From Acetobacter papayae JCM 25143 (GTDB lineage Bacteria > Pseudomonadota > Alphaproteobacteria > Acetobacterales > Acetobacteraceae): DNA of 64,000 bases. Below, piece after piece: positions 29,920 to 39,543 of this stretch. Location: assembly GCF_000613285.1 (NCBI RefSeq), contig NZ_BAIN01000004.1, forward strand, positions 33,495 through 97,494. The letters are read 5' to 3'. The first letter of the stretch is position 1. Every line of letters begins with the position of its first letter. A program made the translations under genes and the position numbers. Under the pieces are notes generated by a model, which saw nothing but the letters and a program-made list of their open reading frames with translations, did no database searches and was not told where the DNA came from.

Positions 29920-30726
29920 TCAGAGCAACTGCATACGCAAGGTGTCGGCTTCTTTTTGCAGATGGGGCAGATAATCACTTTCCATCTGCTCCTTACTGGC
30001 CTGCTCCAGCCTGATACCGATATTAAGGGCTGCGACGGGTGTTCCATCCCTGCGGAAGAGGGGAACCGCAATGGACCGGAAACCGATCTCCACTTCCTGA
30101 TCAACAAGAGTGTATTGTTTTTCCCTTGTTGATAGAAGTATTTTTTCGAGTTTTTTCCTGTCCGTAATCGTGTGCTCGGTAATTTTTTCCATGTCTATGG
30201 CTGATAGGGTTGCATCAAGCTGCTCACTGTCGAGATTAGCCAAAAGAACCCGCCCGACAGCACTGCAATAGGCTGGAAGGCGCAGGCCGATATGCTCCGT
30301 TATGCCAAAAGGCTGTGTGCGACGGGCCGAGGCATAGGTGATCATGACGGCTTCTGTTCTGTCCAGAACCGCCATGGAGCAGGTTGTATTGAGTGTGCGG
30401 GCCAGACGTTCGCACACAGGCTGGATCAGGGTGGAAATGAGGTTTGACTGAAGGTAAGTGGCTGCAAGTTGCAGCACCCGGGGCTGGAGGCGGAACAGGC
30501 GTCCCTCATCGGCAATATAACCAAGGTGCAGTAACGTCAGTAATGCACGGCGCACAGTTGCGCGCGGCAGATCCACCTTGCGGGCAAGGTCACTGAGTGT
30601 CATGGCAGGATGGTCGGCATCGAACGCGGACAGAATCAGAAGGCCGCGCGCGAGAGCTTCCGAAAAATCACGCCCGACAGGGTTATTTTTGCGCGCTTCC
30701 GCATCGCGCGGTATGATTCTGGACAC
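29920..30726 (-). CDS. IclR-family transcriptional regulator
   Basis: 268 residues from GTG 30726. N-terminal winged helix (ALARGLLILSAF, then MTLSDLARKVDLPRATVRRALLTL) and an IclR effector domain with PAYCSAVGRVLLA and YTLVDQEVEIGFRSIAVPL. PcaU/PobR-type members regulate aromatic catabolic genes. It lies between the hydrolase operon and the ligase/Rieske operon, on the same strand as both. Confidence 0.93.
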   Translation of the reverse strand: MSRIIPRDAEARKNNPVGRDFSEALARGLLILSAFDADHPAMTLSDLARKVDLPRATVRRALLTLLHLGYIADEGRLFRLQPRVLQLAATYLQSNLISTLIQPVCERLARTLNTTCSMAVLDRTEAVMITYASARRTQPFGITEHIGLRLPAYCSAVGRVLLANLDSEQLDATLSAIDMEKITEHTITDRKKLEKILLSTREKQYTLVDQEVEIGFRSIAVPLFRRDGTPVAALNIGIRLEQASKEQMESDYLPHLQKEADTLRMQLL

Positions 30727-30808
30727 CGTTGCCTCACTTTCTGCAAGAAAACACTATGACAAAGTGATGGGCGTTAAAAACGAATGACAGGAGCGTTGTT
30801 GCGGGCAA

Positions 30809-32245
30809 CTAGAACATGTCAAAATATTCACGCTGCTCCCATTCGGAAACCTCAAGTTCATAGCGTTTTATTTCTGACTTTTTGATTTCTGTCATATAAT
30901 TGATGAAGCCATCCCCCATGGCGGTGCGGAAAACACTACTGTGCTCTAGTGCTTCTACCGCGCGGGCAAGGGTGGTGGGCAGGAGCGGGGCTGGCGTGCC
31001 ATAGGGTTCATCCGCTGGTGTGCCGGGCGAGGTCCGTTTGGCAAGGCCATCCAGCCCGACGATGACCTGCGAAGCCAGATAGAGATAGGGGTTGGCTGCC
31101 GGTTCGCCCACACGGTTTTCAATGCGGGATGCAGGGTCGTTTTGCGCGGAGATAACCCGTAGCATCACCCCTCGGTTGTCCATACCCCAGATTGCGCGGT
31201 CTGGGGCGAGCGAAAACGGCCTGTAGCGTTTGTAGCCGTTGATGGTGGGGGTGGAGAATACAGTGGCCGCCGCCGCGTGTTCCAGCAGGCCCCCGAGCCA
31301 GAACAGGCCGGTTTCCGACAGGGGTGCGGCCGAGCTGTCGGGTACGAAGGCATTCGCTCCGGAAGATAGAACCTTGAGCGACTGGTGCAGGTGCCACCCA
31401 CTGGACATGACATCGGGCAGGCGCGGGCGGCACATGAAGCTGGCGTGGTAGCCATGGCGGCGGCAGACCTGTTTGACCGCCGAGCGGAACAGCACCATGT
31501 CATCGGCGGACTGGATGCCTTCGGCAACCTTGAACACCATTTCCACCTGACTGGGGCCGAACTCGATTTCCATCGAATGTAGGCCAAGACCAAGTCCCTG
31601 AATGTTCTTTCTCAGAATATCCAGAATGGGCTCGAGCTGATCGTAGTTCAGCTCCGTCAGGTAATTGTAGCCCCTGTGTGTAAGGCTGACTTCGGGCGCT
31701 GTGGCGGGCTGGCCTGCGTCTTCGGGGGCAAGGCGTGGGTTCTCCAGACGGGTGAGGTGAAACTCTACCTCCAGCCCGGTCATGAAAGCATAACCGGCAT
31801 CTGCCAGACGGGAGAGCGCATCGCGGCAGATATGCCGGGTGGCAAAGGGCACCTTGCGCCCATCGCGGAAATACAGGTCACACAACATCCAGCCTGTCGC
31901 AGGCGCCCAGGGCAGGATTTTGAATGTCGTGGGGTCCGGCACCATAATAATATCGGCAGACCCACGCACTTCCGTCATGCCCGTGCTGTTCTGGGCCGAA
32001 AAGATGGAGATAACCGTCCGATGAGCCGTATCTTTCATCAGCAGGGAAGACGGGACGGATATACCCGCCGAGAACGCTCCCCCCAATGCTGAGGCAACCA
32101 GTGTTTTGCCACGCAGGATGCCGTGCTGATCGGGGAAGGAGAAACGGATGGTTTCAAGCCCATCCGCCTGTATGCGCTGTTCCACCGCGCGTGCGGCTTC
32201 AGCCTGCTGCGGTGTCCATAGTCCGTGCTGTTCAATAAAGCTCAT
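30809..32245 (-). CDS. Glutamine-synthetase-like ligase (gamma-glutamylamide/polyamine synthetase type)
   Basis: About 478 residues. GS-family elements are GLEVEFHL, MEIEFGPSQVEMVF, SSGWHLHQSL, NGYKRYRPFSLAPDRAIW and the closing SRIENRVGEPAANPYLYLA. These match the branch that joins glutamate to amines (PuuA, IpuC, aniline-pathway ligases) rather than housekeeping GlnA. ATG 32245 has a strong AGGGAG ribosome-binding site that overlaps the Rieske stop. Co-transcribed with the Rieske oxygenase, as in gamma-glutamylanilide pathways, but the amidotransferase partner of that pathway is not present here. Confidence 0.88.
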   Translation of the reverse strand: MSFIEQHGLWTPQQAEAARAVEQRIQADGLETIRFSFPDQHGILRGKTLVASALGGAFSAGISVPSSLLMKDTAHRTVISIFSAQNSTGMTEVRGSADIIMVPDPTTFKILPWAPATGWMLCDLYFRDGRKVPFATRHICRDALSRLADAGYAFMTGLEVEFHLTRLENPRLAPEDAGQPATAPEVSLTHRGYNYLTELNYDQLEPILDILRKNIQGLGLGLHSMEIEFGPSQVEMVFKVAEGIQSADDMVLFRSAVKQVCRRHGYHASFMCRPRLPDVMSSGWHLHQSLKVLSSGANAFVPDSSAAPLSETGLFWLGGLLEHAAAATVFSTPTINGYKRYRPFSLAPDRAIWGMDNRGVMLRVISAQNDPASRIENRVGEPAANPYLYLASQVIVGLDGLAKRTSPGTPADEPYGTPAPLLPTTLARAVEALEHSSVFRTAMGDGFINYMTEIKKSEIKRYELEVSEWEQREYFDMF

Positions 32246-32256
32246 CGCACTGCTCC

Positions 32257-33576
32257 CTAGCTGGCTGCGGCGAGTGTTTGCCACGGGGCTCCGGCACGTC
32301 GGCGCGAATCGACTTCATGCCAGTGTTCGAGATCGCTGGAAGCGCAAACGCCATCCATGGTCGATGGGCCCTGAATGTGTGCGGCTTCCTGCGGGGTCAG
32401 CACCATCAGCGGCGTTTCGCCACGCTCTGCTTTTTCAATGGCTTCCACCAGCATACGACGGTAGGCGATAATGCCCTTGTCCGCCTGACTCAGATGCTCG
32501 CGGGTGCGGTCCTGTATATGGCCCTGCGATTCAATGGCCCACTGGTCGTGTACGTTAATATCTTCACCCATGCCGGTATAGGTTTTGTGGAGCTGTTCCT
32601 CGGGGTCAAACCCATAATTGTTTTCGCGGCCGACGCGCGGCAGGTAGTCCGGCAGGGTGTAGAGCTGCAGACGCTGTTCGCGCATTTTTTCCTTGTCCAC
32701 GGGGCCGGTAAAGCTGGTGAAAATGGCGTACCAGTACGTGCGCGTATCACTAATGGGCACATGCCATTGCGTGATGGTCATTTCGCTGGACATGGGAATG
32801 TTAAAAGCCTGCGGGAACAGCACATTGGTAACGCGCACATGGGTCTGCGATTCGTTCATCGTGCGGGTTGTAACCAGCTGTAGCCCGTAAGGGGTTTTTT
32901 CCACGGCGATGTCCGGGCAGTCGAATTCACGCAGGACGCGTGTCATGGGAATATCGCTTTCCGCGGATGTCGAGCGGAACTGCCGTCCGTAAGCGGTTTC
33001 CGTATCATCATCTTCAAAAAAACGATGGAGGAAGCTCGCATGTGATGGATCAATGCCAACTTCAAGAGCCTGAAGCCAGTTGCAGTCAATCAACCCCTTG
33101 AAAGCAAAGGTATGGCTTTCAGGGGCAATAAAGCAGTCAAGGTCGGGAAAGCTCGGGGCATCCCCTTCGCCCAGATAGACGAAAATGATGCCGCTTTTCT
33201 CAACAACCGGATAGGATTTCTGGCGGATACGCTTGCACAGGGTGCTGCCTTTGGGCTCTGCTGGTGTTTGCAGGCAATTACCATGTGTGTCGAAAAGCCA
33301 CCCGTGGAAAGGGCAGCGCAGCCCGCCATCTTCCAGACGACCATAGGCAAGATCCGCTCCGCGATGCGGGCAGTCCCTGTCCAGAAAGCCCAGAGCCCCG
33401 TTTTCGTCTCTGAAAAGGACAAAATTCTGGCCCATAAGTTGCACCGGGCGTACGGGGCGTGTGCCTTCCAGCTCAATTGAAAGTGCCGCAGGCTGCCAGT
33501 AGTGGCGCAGTAGATTGCCCGCGGGCTTGCCAGCTGAAACCTGGGTTATCAGTGCATTTTGCTCGGCACTCATCAT
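32257..33576 (-). CDS. Rieske non-haem iron oxygenase, large subunit (phthalate-dioxygenase-like)
   Basis: About 439 residues. The Rieske centre ligands are Cys69 and His71 (DCPHRGADL) and Cys88 and His91 (CPFHGW). The mononuclear iron site shows Asp176, His179 and His184 in LEVGIDPSHASFLH, the form seen in phthalate 4,5-dioxygenase relatives. Such enzymes hydroxylate or demethylate aromatic or heteroaromatic substrates. Tandem ATGs lie at 33576 and 33573; a longer frame to 33663 is unlikely. The partner electron carriers are probably encoded divergently at 33763-35312. A palindrome lies 40 bases upstream. Confidence 0.9.
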   Translation of the reverse strand: MMSAEQNALITQVSAGKPAGNLLRHYWQPAALSIELEGTRPVRPVQLMGQNFVLFRDENGALGFLDRDCPHRGADLAYGRLEDGGLRCPFHGWLFDTHGNCLQTPAEPKGSTLCKRIRQKSYPVVEKSGIIFVYLGEGDAPSFPDLDCFIAPESHTFAFKGLIDCNWLQALEVGIDPSHASFLHRFFEDDDTETAYGRQFRSTSAESDIPMTRVLREFDCPDIAVEKTPYGLQLVTTRTMNESQTHVRVTNVLFPQAFNIPMSSEMTITQWHVPISDTRTYWYAIFTSFTGPVDKEKMREQRLQLYTLPDYLPRVGRENNYGFDPEEQLHKTYTGMGEDINVHDQWAIESQGHIQDRTREHLSQADKGIIAYRRMLVEAIEKAERGETPLMVLTPQEAAHIQGPSTMDGVCASSDLEHWHEVDSRRRAGAPWQTLAAAS

Positions 33577-33616
33577 GAGAGATCGGTCTCCGGAGAACAG
33601 GGTTTTGCGTGCATTT

Positions 33617-33631
33617 GTTCGTTTAACGAAC
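33617..33631. promoter_or_regulatory. Palindromic operator GTTCG-N5-CGAAC between Rieske and ferredoxin genes
   Basis: GTTCGTTTAACGAAC is a perfect 7-base inverted repeat around one central base, the 15-base length typical of IclR-family sites. The same arms at the same spacing recur at 58487-58501. One of the two IclR-type regulators in the window is the likely ligand; that is inference. Confidence 0.6.
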
Positions 33632-33762
33632 ATAAATACCTTATGTGAACAATATGCTTGCAAGAAATGAAAAAACTATGCAAGCTTGTTTTGAAGTCGA
33701 GACAATAAAACAGGATGGCGGCCCGACAGGGCCTTACGCATCCTTTCGCGGAGTTTTCGAAT

Positions 33763-34087
33763 ATGGCTGAAATTTTTTTTTCGACAGGGTGACGGGAGTG
33801 TCAAAAAAACAGAGGCCAAAGCGGGTGGTAGCGTGATGCAGCTTGCCATTCAGGAAAATATTCGCGGTATCGAAGCGGAGTGTGGTGGCGCCTGCGCCTG
33901 TGCCACCTGTCATGTATATATAGATGATGCATATCTGCACCTGCTGACCCCGCCGGCTCAGGATGAAGAGGAAATGCTCGAAGGTGTGGCGGCTGAACGG
34001 CGTGATGGCAGCCGGCTGGCCTGTCAGGTCATTGTGAGTGATGCGCTCGACGGTATGGTGGTCGAAGTGCCGGATCGTCAGTTCTGA
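33763..34087 (+). CDS. [2Fe-2S] ferredoxin, putidaredoxin/adrenodoxin type (one frameshift)
   Basis: About 107 residues when corrected. From ATG 33763 (with GGAG upstream) the frame stops after nine codons because a run of nine T is one too long. With eight T it reads on through AKAGGSVMQLAI into GIEAECGGACACATCH. Cluster ligands are Cys40, Cys46, Cys49 and a later Cys in RLACQ. This type serves class I P450s and some oxygenases. The stop overlaps the reductase start (TGATG). Confidence 0.9.
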
Positions 34088-35312
34088 TGACCGCGGGTGT
34101 TGTCATTCTTGGAGCGTCTCATGCCGGTGTGCAGTGTGCTGCTGCATTGCGGGAGTCCGGTTATCTGGGTTCCATAACGCTTGTTGATGTACAAAAGGAT
34201 CATCCTTACCAGCGCCCGCCTCTTTCCAAGGGGTTCATGACGGGAGCAGCATCAGCGGAAAGCCTTTGCCTGCGGGGTGAGGTGTTTTTGGATGCGGAAA
34301 CATCGACCTGCGGCTTGGTGTGCAGGTCGAACGCATCGTGCGGGATGAGCATAAAGTGCTTCTGTCCGATGGGCAGGAGCTGGCGTATGAAACGCTCGTT
34401 ATCGCCACAGGCAGCCGTGCACGGCCGTTCCTTGAAGATTGCGCAGTTGAGAATGTCTACACCCTGCGGACACTGCGTGATGCCGAAGCGATCCGCGCTG
34501 CGGCAGAAACGACCGAAGGGCCGGTTGTTATTGTTGGTGGTGGGTATGTGGGGCTGGAACTGGCGGCCACATTCCGCACGCATTTCCAGCGCATGGTGCA
34601 TGTTGTCGAGGCCGCACCGCGCCTGCTGATGCGTGCGGCTTCGCCCGCTCTTTCGGCTCTGGTCGCCGCCAGGCATCAGGAAGCGGGTACGGTCGTGCAT
34701 GCTGGTCGCTGCGTGACAGGGCTGGAGCAGGTGGACGGTGCGGTTTCTGGTGTTGTGATGCAGGATGGCGAGGTTCTTCCCGCCGGGCTTGTGATCAAGG
34801 GTGTTGGTATTCTGCCCAATCAGGAACTGGCAGTCATGGCCGGGCTGGATTGTCAGGATGGCATTCTGGTTGATCAGTATTGCCGGACATCGGATTCTTC
34901 CATTTTTGCCATCGGGGATTGCTGCCGTTTTCCAGAGGCATTTTCTGGCAGGCTGGTGCGTCTGGAATGTGTCCAGAATGCTCATGATCAGGCCAGAACT
35001 GTCGCGTCGGTTATTTCAGGCAAAGCCCAGCCCTATACGGCAGTTCCGTGGTTCTGGTCCGATCAGTTGGGCATGAAACTGCAGACTGCCGGTAGGTGGG
35101 AAGATGGCATGACCTGTGCAGTGCGAGACGAATCTGAAAAAGGGAAAATGTCTTTCTTTCATTTTTCATATTCTGGTCAGCTCTGTGCAGTGGAAACGGT
35201 TAATCACCCTGCGTTGCATATTCTTTCAAGGCGAATGATTTTGTCGGGTGTTTTTCCAGAAATCTCTCAGGTTGAAAATGTCGATTTTGATCTGAAAAGG
35301 CTTCTGGCATGA
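34087..35312 (+). CDS. Ferredoxin reductase, putidaredoxin-reductase type (one frameshift)
   Basis: FAD and NADH-dependent reductase of about 408 residues. N-terminal FAD motif VVILGASHAGVQCAAALR and PYQRPPLSKGF. The NAD motif is VVIVGGGYVGLELA, and the C-terminal FAIGDCCRF and PWFWSDQ are family hallmarks. One missing A near 34298 joins the two visible frames (LDAEN then IDLRLGVQVERI). It passes electrons to the ferredoxin encoded just upstream and so probably supplies both the Rieske oxygenase and the P450 of this region. Confidence 0.92.
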
Positions 35313-35352
35313 ATGGATGATAATTGATCGCAGTTATTTGGGGTGAAGAGGG

Positions 35353-35376
35353 TATTTCTGATGTAAATCAGAAATA
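35353..35376. promoter_or_regulatory. 24-base perfect palindrome upstream of the TonB-dependent receptor
   Basis: TATTTCTGAT / ATCAGAAATA, ten-base arms with a four-base centre (GTAA). It lies 40 bases after the reductase stop and about 190 bases before the receptor start. No T run follows, so an operator or an RNA stem is more likely than a simple terminator. Confidence 0.5.
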
Positions 35377-35565
35377 GTATTCTGTTATGCTCGCGTTATT
35401 TTAATAGTGTAATTATATTTATAATAAAATTAAGAAAAATCTTTTCATTTTTCTGGAATCTCATTACGATTACGAATCGTTACGGAATCAAAAAATAGAT
35501 GCGGTGTTCCGTGAGTTTGTTCACAGGCAAATCTTCAACCTATCAAAGGCGACGGAGGACCGGGG

Positions 35566-37926
35566 ATGCGTTATGGTCGGAAATTTCTACTTTTGGCAGG
35601 CTGTATCAGTCTGGCTGCGCCACCAGCAATGGCTGCCACAGCAGCTTCAGGCTCATCTGCCAGCTCGGGGAAAAAAGCGGCAAGTGAAAGCCGTAAGAAT
35701 GAATATCTGGAAGTCGTGGGCGGGAATGTCATTTCCGCTACAGGGGTAACCGGGCGGCAGTTCGGTGGTGGTCTGATCCGTGCGGAAACGGGGGATAAAT
35801 CCGCCAGTACTGTTTCGCGCGATTTTATTGCCAAGCAGTCTCCTACGCAGTCCACATTCCAGATGCTTAAACTGACGCCGGGGGCCAATGCCGCGTCGTC
35901 AGACCCGTTTGGCATGCAGTATGGCGGCGGCGGTTTTTCGGTGCGCGGGCTTGATTCGTCACAAATGGGCTTTGTCTATGAAGGCATTCCCGTGACCAGC
36001 AGCTATAACAGCCAGGTCAATCCTTCCGAGTGGGCGGATACCGAAAACCAGGAGCAGATCCGCCTTGAGCAGGGTTCTCCTGATATTTCAACGCCGACTG
36101 TCAACGCCTCTGGTGGTGTAGTCTTTATCCAGACCCGCGATCCCTCGCATCATTTCCATGTTACTGCGGATGCCACGGGTGGTTCCTACAGCATGGCTCG
36201 CGGTTTTATGCGTGTCGATACGGGTGATCTTGGCCGTTCAGGCGTGCGGATGTTCATGTCCGTTTCGCATATGGAGGCTGATCATACCCGTGGGGCCGGG
36301 CATGATTCCAAAACCCATTTCGATCTGGGGGCCGTTAAGGACTGGGGTGCAGAAAGCCGCTCCAAGCTGACGATTTCCTATTCGAACTTCGATATCTCGA
36401 ACTATGCGTACCCCACTCAGGCACAGTTCGATAAGGGTGGGTATAACTATACCAATGTTTATACCGGCACGAACACGAACTATTACAAGCTGCACCAGAA
36501 CCCTTACGAGGCATTGCTGGTCTCCTTGCCCACAAAGCTGAAGCTGATCAAGGGTCTGACCTTCAATTTCACGCCCTATACATACTACAACTACGGAACA
36601 ACGGGTTTCGGTGGTATGGTTGCGGAAAATGCTGTCTATAGCGGGCTGAGCAAAGAGCAGGTTGACCTGAATGGTGATGGCAGCATCACCAGTAACAAAT
36701 ATATGACTTACGAGCCCTATATTGAGGAAACATCCCGCTCCGGCTTTAACACCAATATGGTTTATCAGCGCGGGCACAACACGCTGACATTCGGCTACTG
36801 GTTCCAGTACGAGAATGATAACCTCTTCTCGCAGTATGGCCGGGTTAGCAGTAGTGGTTCTCCGCTCAATCCGTGGGGCGATTCCAATTATTATACGGTC
36901 AATGGCCACCCCATCATGCTGATGGCGTCTCATTCTTATGTGACGACAAACGTGCTCTATATCGGGGATACGCTGTCCCTGCTGCACGACAAGCTGAAGC
37001 TGACGGCTGGTTTCCGTGAGGCGATGGTGAACCGACAGGGCACAAACTCCCTTCCGGGCACGCCGTATCACATCGAAACCAACACAGCCGAACCTTTGCC
37101 GGCAGTTGGTGTGACGTACAAGCTCAATGATCACCATCAGTTTTTCATGAATGGTAGCACAGCCTTCAGAACACCCACGTCGAATGCGATGTTTGAAAGC
37201 ACCTATAACGGTGCGGTGTCGTCGGTTGGTAATCCGAATCTGAAGCCTGAATATTCGATCAGTGAGGAAATTGGTTACCGTTACACGTCCAAACTGATGA
37301 TGGCGCGTCTGACTTTCTTCAACTACAACTTTACCAATCGTCTGGTCAGCACTGTCATTTATAACGGCACCCAGCAGATTCCCTCGCAGCTTAATGGCGG
37401 TGGCCAGCATGCACGTGGGGTCGATTTTGAAATCGGCACGGCGCCCATTCACCATTTCCGGCCTTATATGTCAGCGGAATATCTGGATGCACGGCAGGAC
37501 AATAACCTGAAGGTTGGCAACGACTATCTGCCGACAAGCGGGAAAACGGCTGTCAATGCACCCAAATACCAGCTTGGCTTCGGTCTGGATTATGATGATG
37601 GCCGGTTTTTCGGCAATGCGGGCATCAAGTGGGTTGGTCGGCAGTACTCGACATTCATGAACGATGCTTCCATCGATCCGTATGTGCAGGCAGATATGAC
37701 GGCAGGTTACCGCCTGCATGATATCGGCATGCTCAAGAACATGGAATTTCGCCTGAATATCGTCAATCTTGCGAACAACCATTATCTCTCGGGCGTATAC
37801 AGTGTGAAATCGAACGCTCAGGCCACAACCGGCACCATGGGTTCGACAATCGCTGCATCCGGTGCGCCGTCTTACTATGTTTCAACGCCGTTCATGGCCA
37901 TGGGAACGGTTACCGCCGGTTTCTGA
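35566..37926 (+). CDS. TonB-dependent outer-membrane receptor
   Basis: 786 residues. The signal peptide ends near AMAATAA. The plug contains GANAASSDPFGMQYGGGGFSVRGL and QIRLEQGSPD. The barrel has alternating Tyr-rich strands and ends in Phe, as outer-membrane proteins do. A strong GGAGG precedes ATG 35566. It would import the cluster's substrate, or a metal chelate, across the outer membrane, using the TonB system at 59-61.6 kb or another. It heads a plus-strand run of esterase, MFS, enolase-type, HyuAB, P450, SDR and GGT genes. Confidence 0.93.
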   Translation: MRYGRKFLLLAGCISLAAPPAMAATAASGSSASSGKKAASESRKNEYLEVVGGNVISATGVTGRQFGGGLIRAETGDKSASTVSRDFIAKQSPTQSTFQMLKLTPGANAASSDPFGMQYGGGGFSVRGLDSSQMGFVYEGIPVTSSYNSQVNPSEWADTENQEQIRLEQGSPDISTPTVNASGGVVFIQTRDPSHHFHVTADATGGSYSMARGFMRVDTGDLGRSGVRMFMSVSHMEADHTRGAGHDSKTHFDLGAVKDWGAESRSKLTISYSNFDISNYAYPTQAQFDKGGYNYTNVYTGTNTNYYKLHQNPYEALLVSLPTKLKLIKGLTFNFTPYTYYNYGTTGFGGMVAENAVYSGLSKEQVDLNGDGSITSNKYMTYEPYIEETSRSGFNTNMVYQRGHNTLTFGYWFQYENDNLFSQYGRVSSSGSPLNPWGDSNYYTVNGHPIMLMASHSYVTTNVLYIGDTLSLLHDKLKLTAGFREAMVNRQGTNSLPGTPYHIETNTAEPLPAVGVTYKLNDHHQFFMNGSTAFRTPTSNAMFESTYNGAVSSVGNPNLKPEYSISEEIGYRYTSKLMMARLTFFNYNFTNRLVSTVIYNGTQQIPSQLNGGGQHARGVDFEIGTAPIHHFRPYMSAEYLDARQDNNLKVGNDYLPTSGKTAVNAPKYQLGFGLDYDDGRFFGNAGIKWVGRQYSTFMNDASIDPYVQADMTAGYRLHDIGMLKNMEFRLNIVNLANNHYLSGVYSVKSNAQATTGTMGSTIAASGAPSYYVSTPFMAMGTVTAGF

Positions 37927-37952
37927 GGCAACGGACAGGTCTGGAGTGGTCA

Positions 37953-39542
37953 ATGCACGATAGCCAGTATGGACGACGTACTTTTCTCGCCGGTGCGGCG
38001 GGAGCGACCCTGATTGGTGTCGGGGCGGGCCGTGAGCCCGTCCGGCAGACAACGGCAGGGCTTGTCAGGGGTAAGGCAACCGCCGTGCCCGGAGTTACGG
38101 CCTGGCTGGGTATCCCGTTTGCCGCGCCACCTGTTGGAGCGTTACGGTGGCAACCACCGCACCCCCCCATACCATGGGCCGGGGTGCGGGATGCTACGCG
38201 CTTTGGGGCAAGCCCCTGCGCGCCATCCATGCCGGGCGTTAGTCTTGATTACAGCCCGGACAGGATGAGTGAAGATTGCCTGACCCTGAATGTCTGGGCC
38301 CCGCCGGAAGATGGGCGGCGGCGGCCTGTCATGGTCTGGATTTTTGGTGGTGCGTTCGTCATGGGCAGCAGTGCCAACCCACGGTATGACGGCGCACAGA
38401 TGGCTGCCGAAGGCACTGTGTTTGTATCCATTAACTATCGCGTGGGGATTCTGGGGAGCTATGTGCACCCGGAACTCTCAAGCGAATCACCCGCAGGCGT
38501 GTCGGGCAATTATGGTCTGATGGATCAGATTGCTGCTCTGCAATGGGTTAAGGACAATATTGCGAATTTTGGTGGAGACCCTGATAATGTAACGATCTTT
38601 GGCCAGTCGGCCGGGGCGTTCAGTGTCGGGTTTCACCTTGTTATGCCTCAATCCCGTGGTCTGTTCCACAAGGGTATTGCCCAGAGCGGTGCACCCATGG
38701 GGCGTCCGTCATCCAGCATTCTGCTGGGGCGGCAGGCGGACATGCAAAAGGAAGGCGTGGCGTTTGCGCAGCGCATGGGTGCCAGCTCCATTGCCGATAT
38801 GCGCCGTATGGACGCCATGCATCTTGTAACGACATATGGGTTTAAATGGCTGTTTTATCCCAATATCGATGGCTGGCTGATCCCTGATCATCCCTGTACC
38901 TTGATGGAGGCGGGGCGCTGCGCCAATGTGCCGGTTATTGCCGGTCATAATCATGATGAAGGGCGGGTTTTCCCGCCGCTGGGTGGCGGTACCCTGTCGG
39001 GCCTGCAAGCGAGCCTGCAGGAAAACTACGGCACATATGCACCTGAAATCCTGCGAGTTCTGCAGGAACAGGGCTCTACCGATCCGGCGGTTATGGGCCA
39101 GGAAGCCTTTGGGGATGTTGTGTTCAACTGGAACAGTGTTGCCCTGTTCATGGCTATGTCACGCGTTTCAAAAAGTTATGCCTATCGCTTCGATTACGCG
39201 CATGCCTCAACCAAACCCGATAGTTTTGTAAAAGGGCAGGGTCTGGGAGCCTTTCATGGCGCCGAAATCGATTTTGCCCTGAGAACCTGCCGCTTTGACG
39301 TGCCAGAGCGCCGTGCGGAACAGGAACGGCTGATGAACACACTGTCGGGCTACTGGCTCAATTTTGCCAGAACCGGCACACCTAACGGTGCGGGCCTGCC
39401 GTACTGGCCAGAATATCAGGTTGGTTCAGGCAAGGTTCTGCGTTTTGGAGAAGGCGCGCCAGCATTGGACGATATCGCTTTCCGTGAGCGTCTGGTGCTG
39501 CTTGGGCGCGCCATGGATAACCGTATGGTGGAGCAGGCCTGA
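37953..39542 (+). CDS. Type-B carboxylesterase with Tat signal
   Basis: 529 residues. The N-terminus has a twin-arginine motif GRRTFLAGAAGATLIG, so the enzyme is probably periplasmic. The catalytic Ser219 is in GQSAGA, the acid residue probably in NHDEGRVF, and the His in FHGAEIDF. SEDCLTLNVWAP is the second family signature. It would hydrolyse an aryl or alkyl ester after import by the receptor encoded upstream, 26 bases away. Confidence 0.93.
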   Translation: MHDSQYGRRTFLAGAAGATLIGVGAGREPVRQTTAGLVRGKATAVPGVTAWLGIPFAAPPVGALRWQPPHPPIPWAGVRDATRFGASPCAPSMPGVSLDYSPDRMSEDCLTLNVWAPPEDGRRRPVMVWIFGGAFVMGSSANPRYDGAQMAAEGTVFVSINYRVGILGSYVHPELSSESPAGVSGNYGLMDQIAALQWVKDNIANFGGDPDNVTIFGQSAGAFSVGFHLVMPQSRGLFHKGIAQSGAPMGRPSSSILLGRQADMQKEGVAFAQRMGASSIADMRRMDAMHLVTTYGFKWLFYPNIDGWLIPDHPCTLMEAGRCANVPVIAGHNHDEGRVFPPLGGGTLSGLQASLQENYGTYAPEILRVLQEQGSTDPAVMGQEAFGDVVFNWNSVALFMAMSRVSKSYAYRFDYAHASTKPDSFVKGQGLGAFHGAEIDFALRTCRFDVPERRAEQERLMNTLSGYWLNFARTGTPNGAGLPYWPEYQVGSGKVLRFGEGAPALDDIAFRERLVLLGRAMDNRMVEQA

Positions 39543-39543
39543 C

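Noticed and set aside
36238..37455. 405-residue open frame on the minus strand inside the TonB-dependent receptor
   Set aside because: Antisense shadow of an uninterrupted receptor gene with signal peptide and typical C-terminal Phe.
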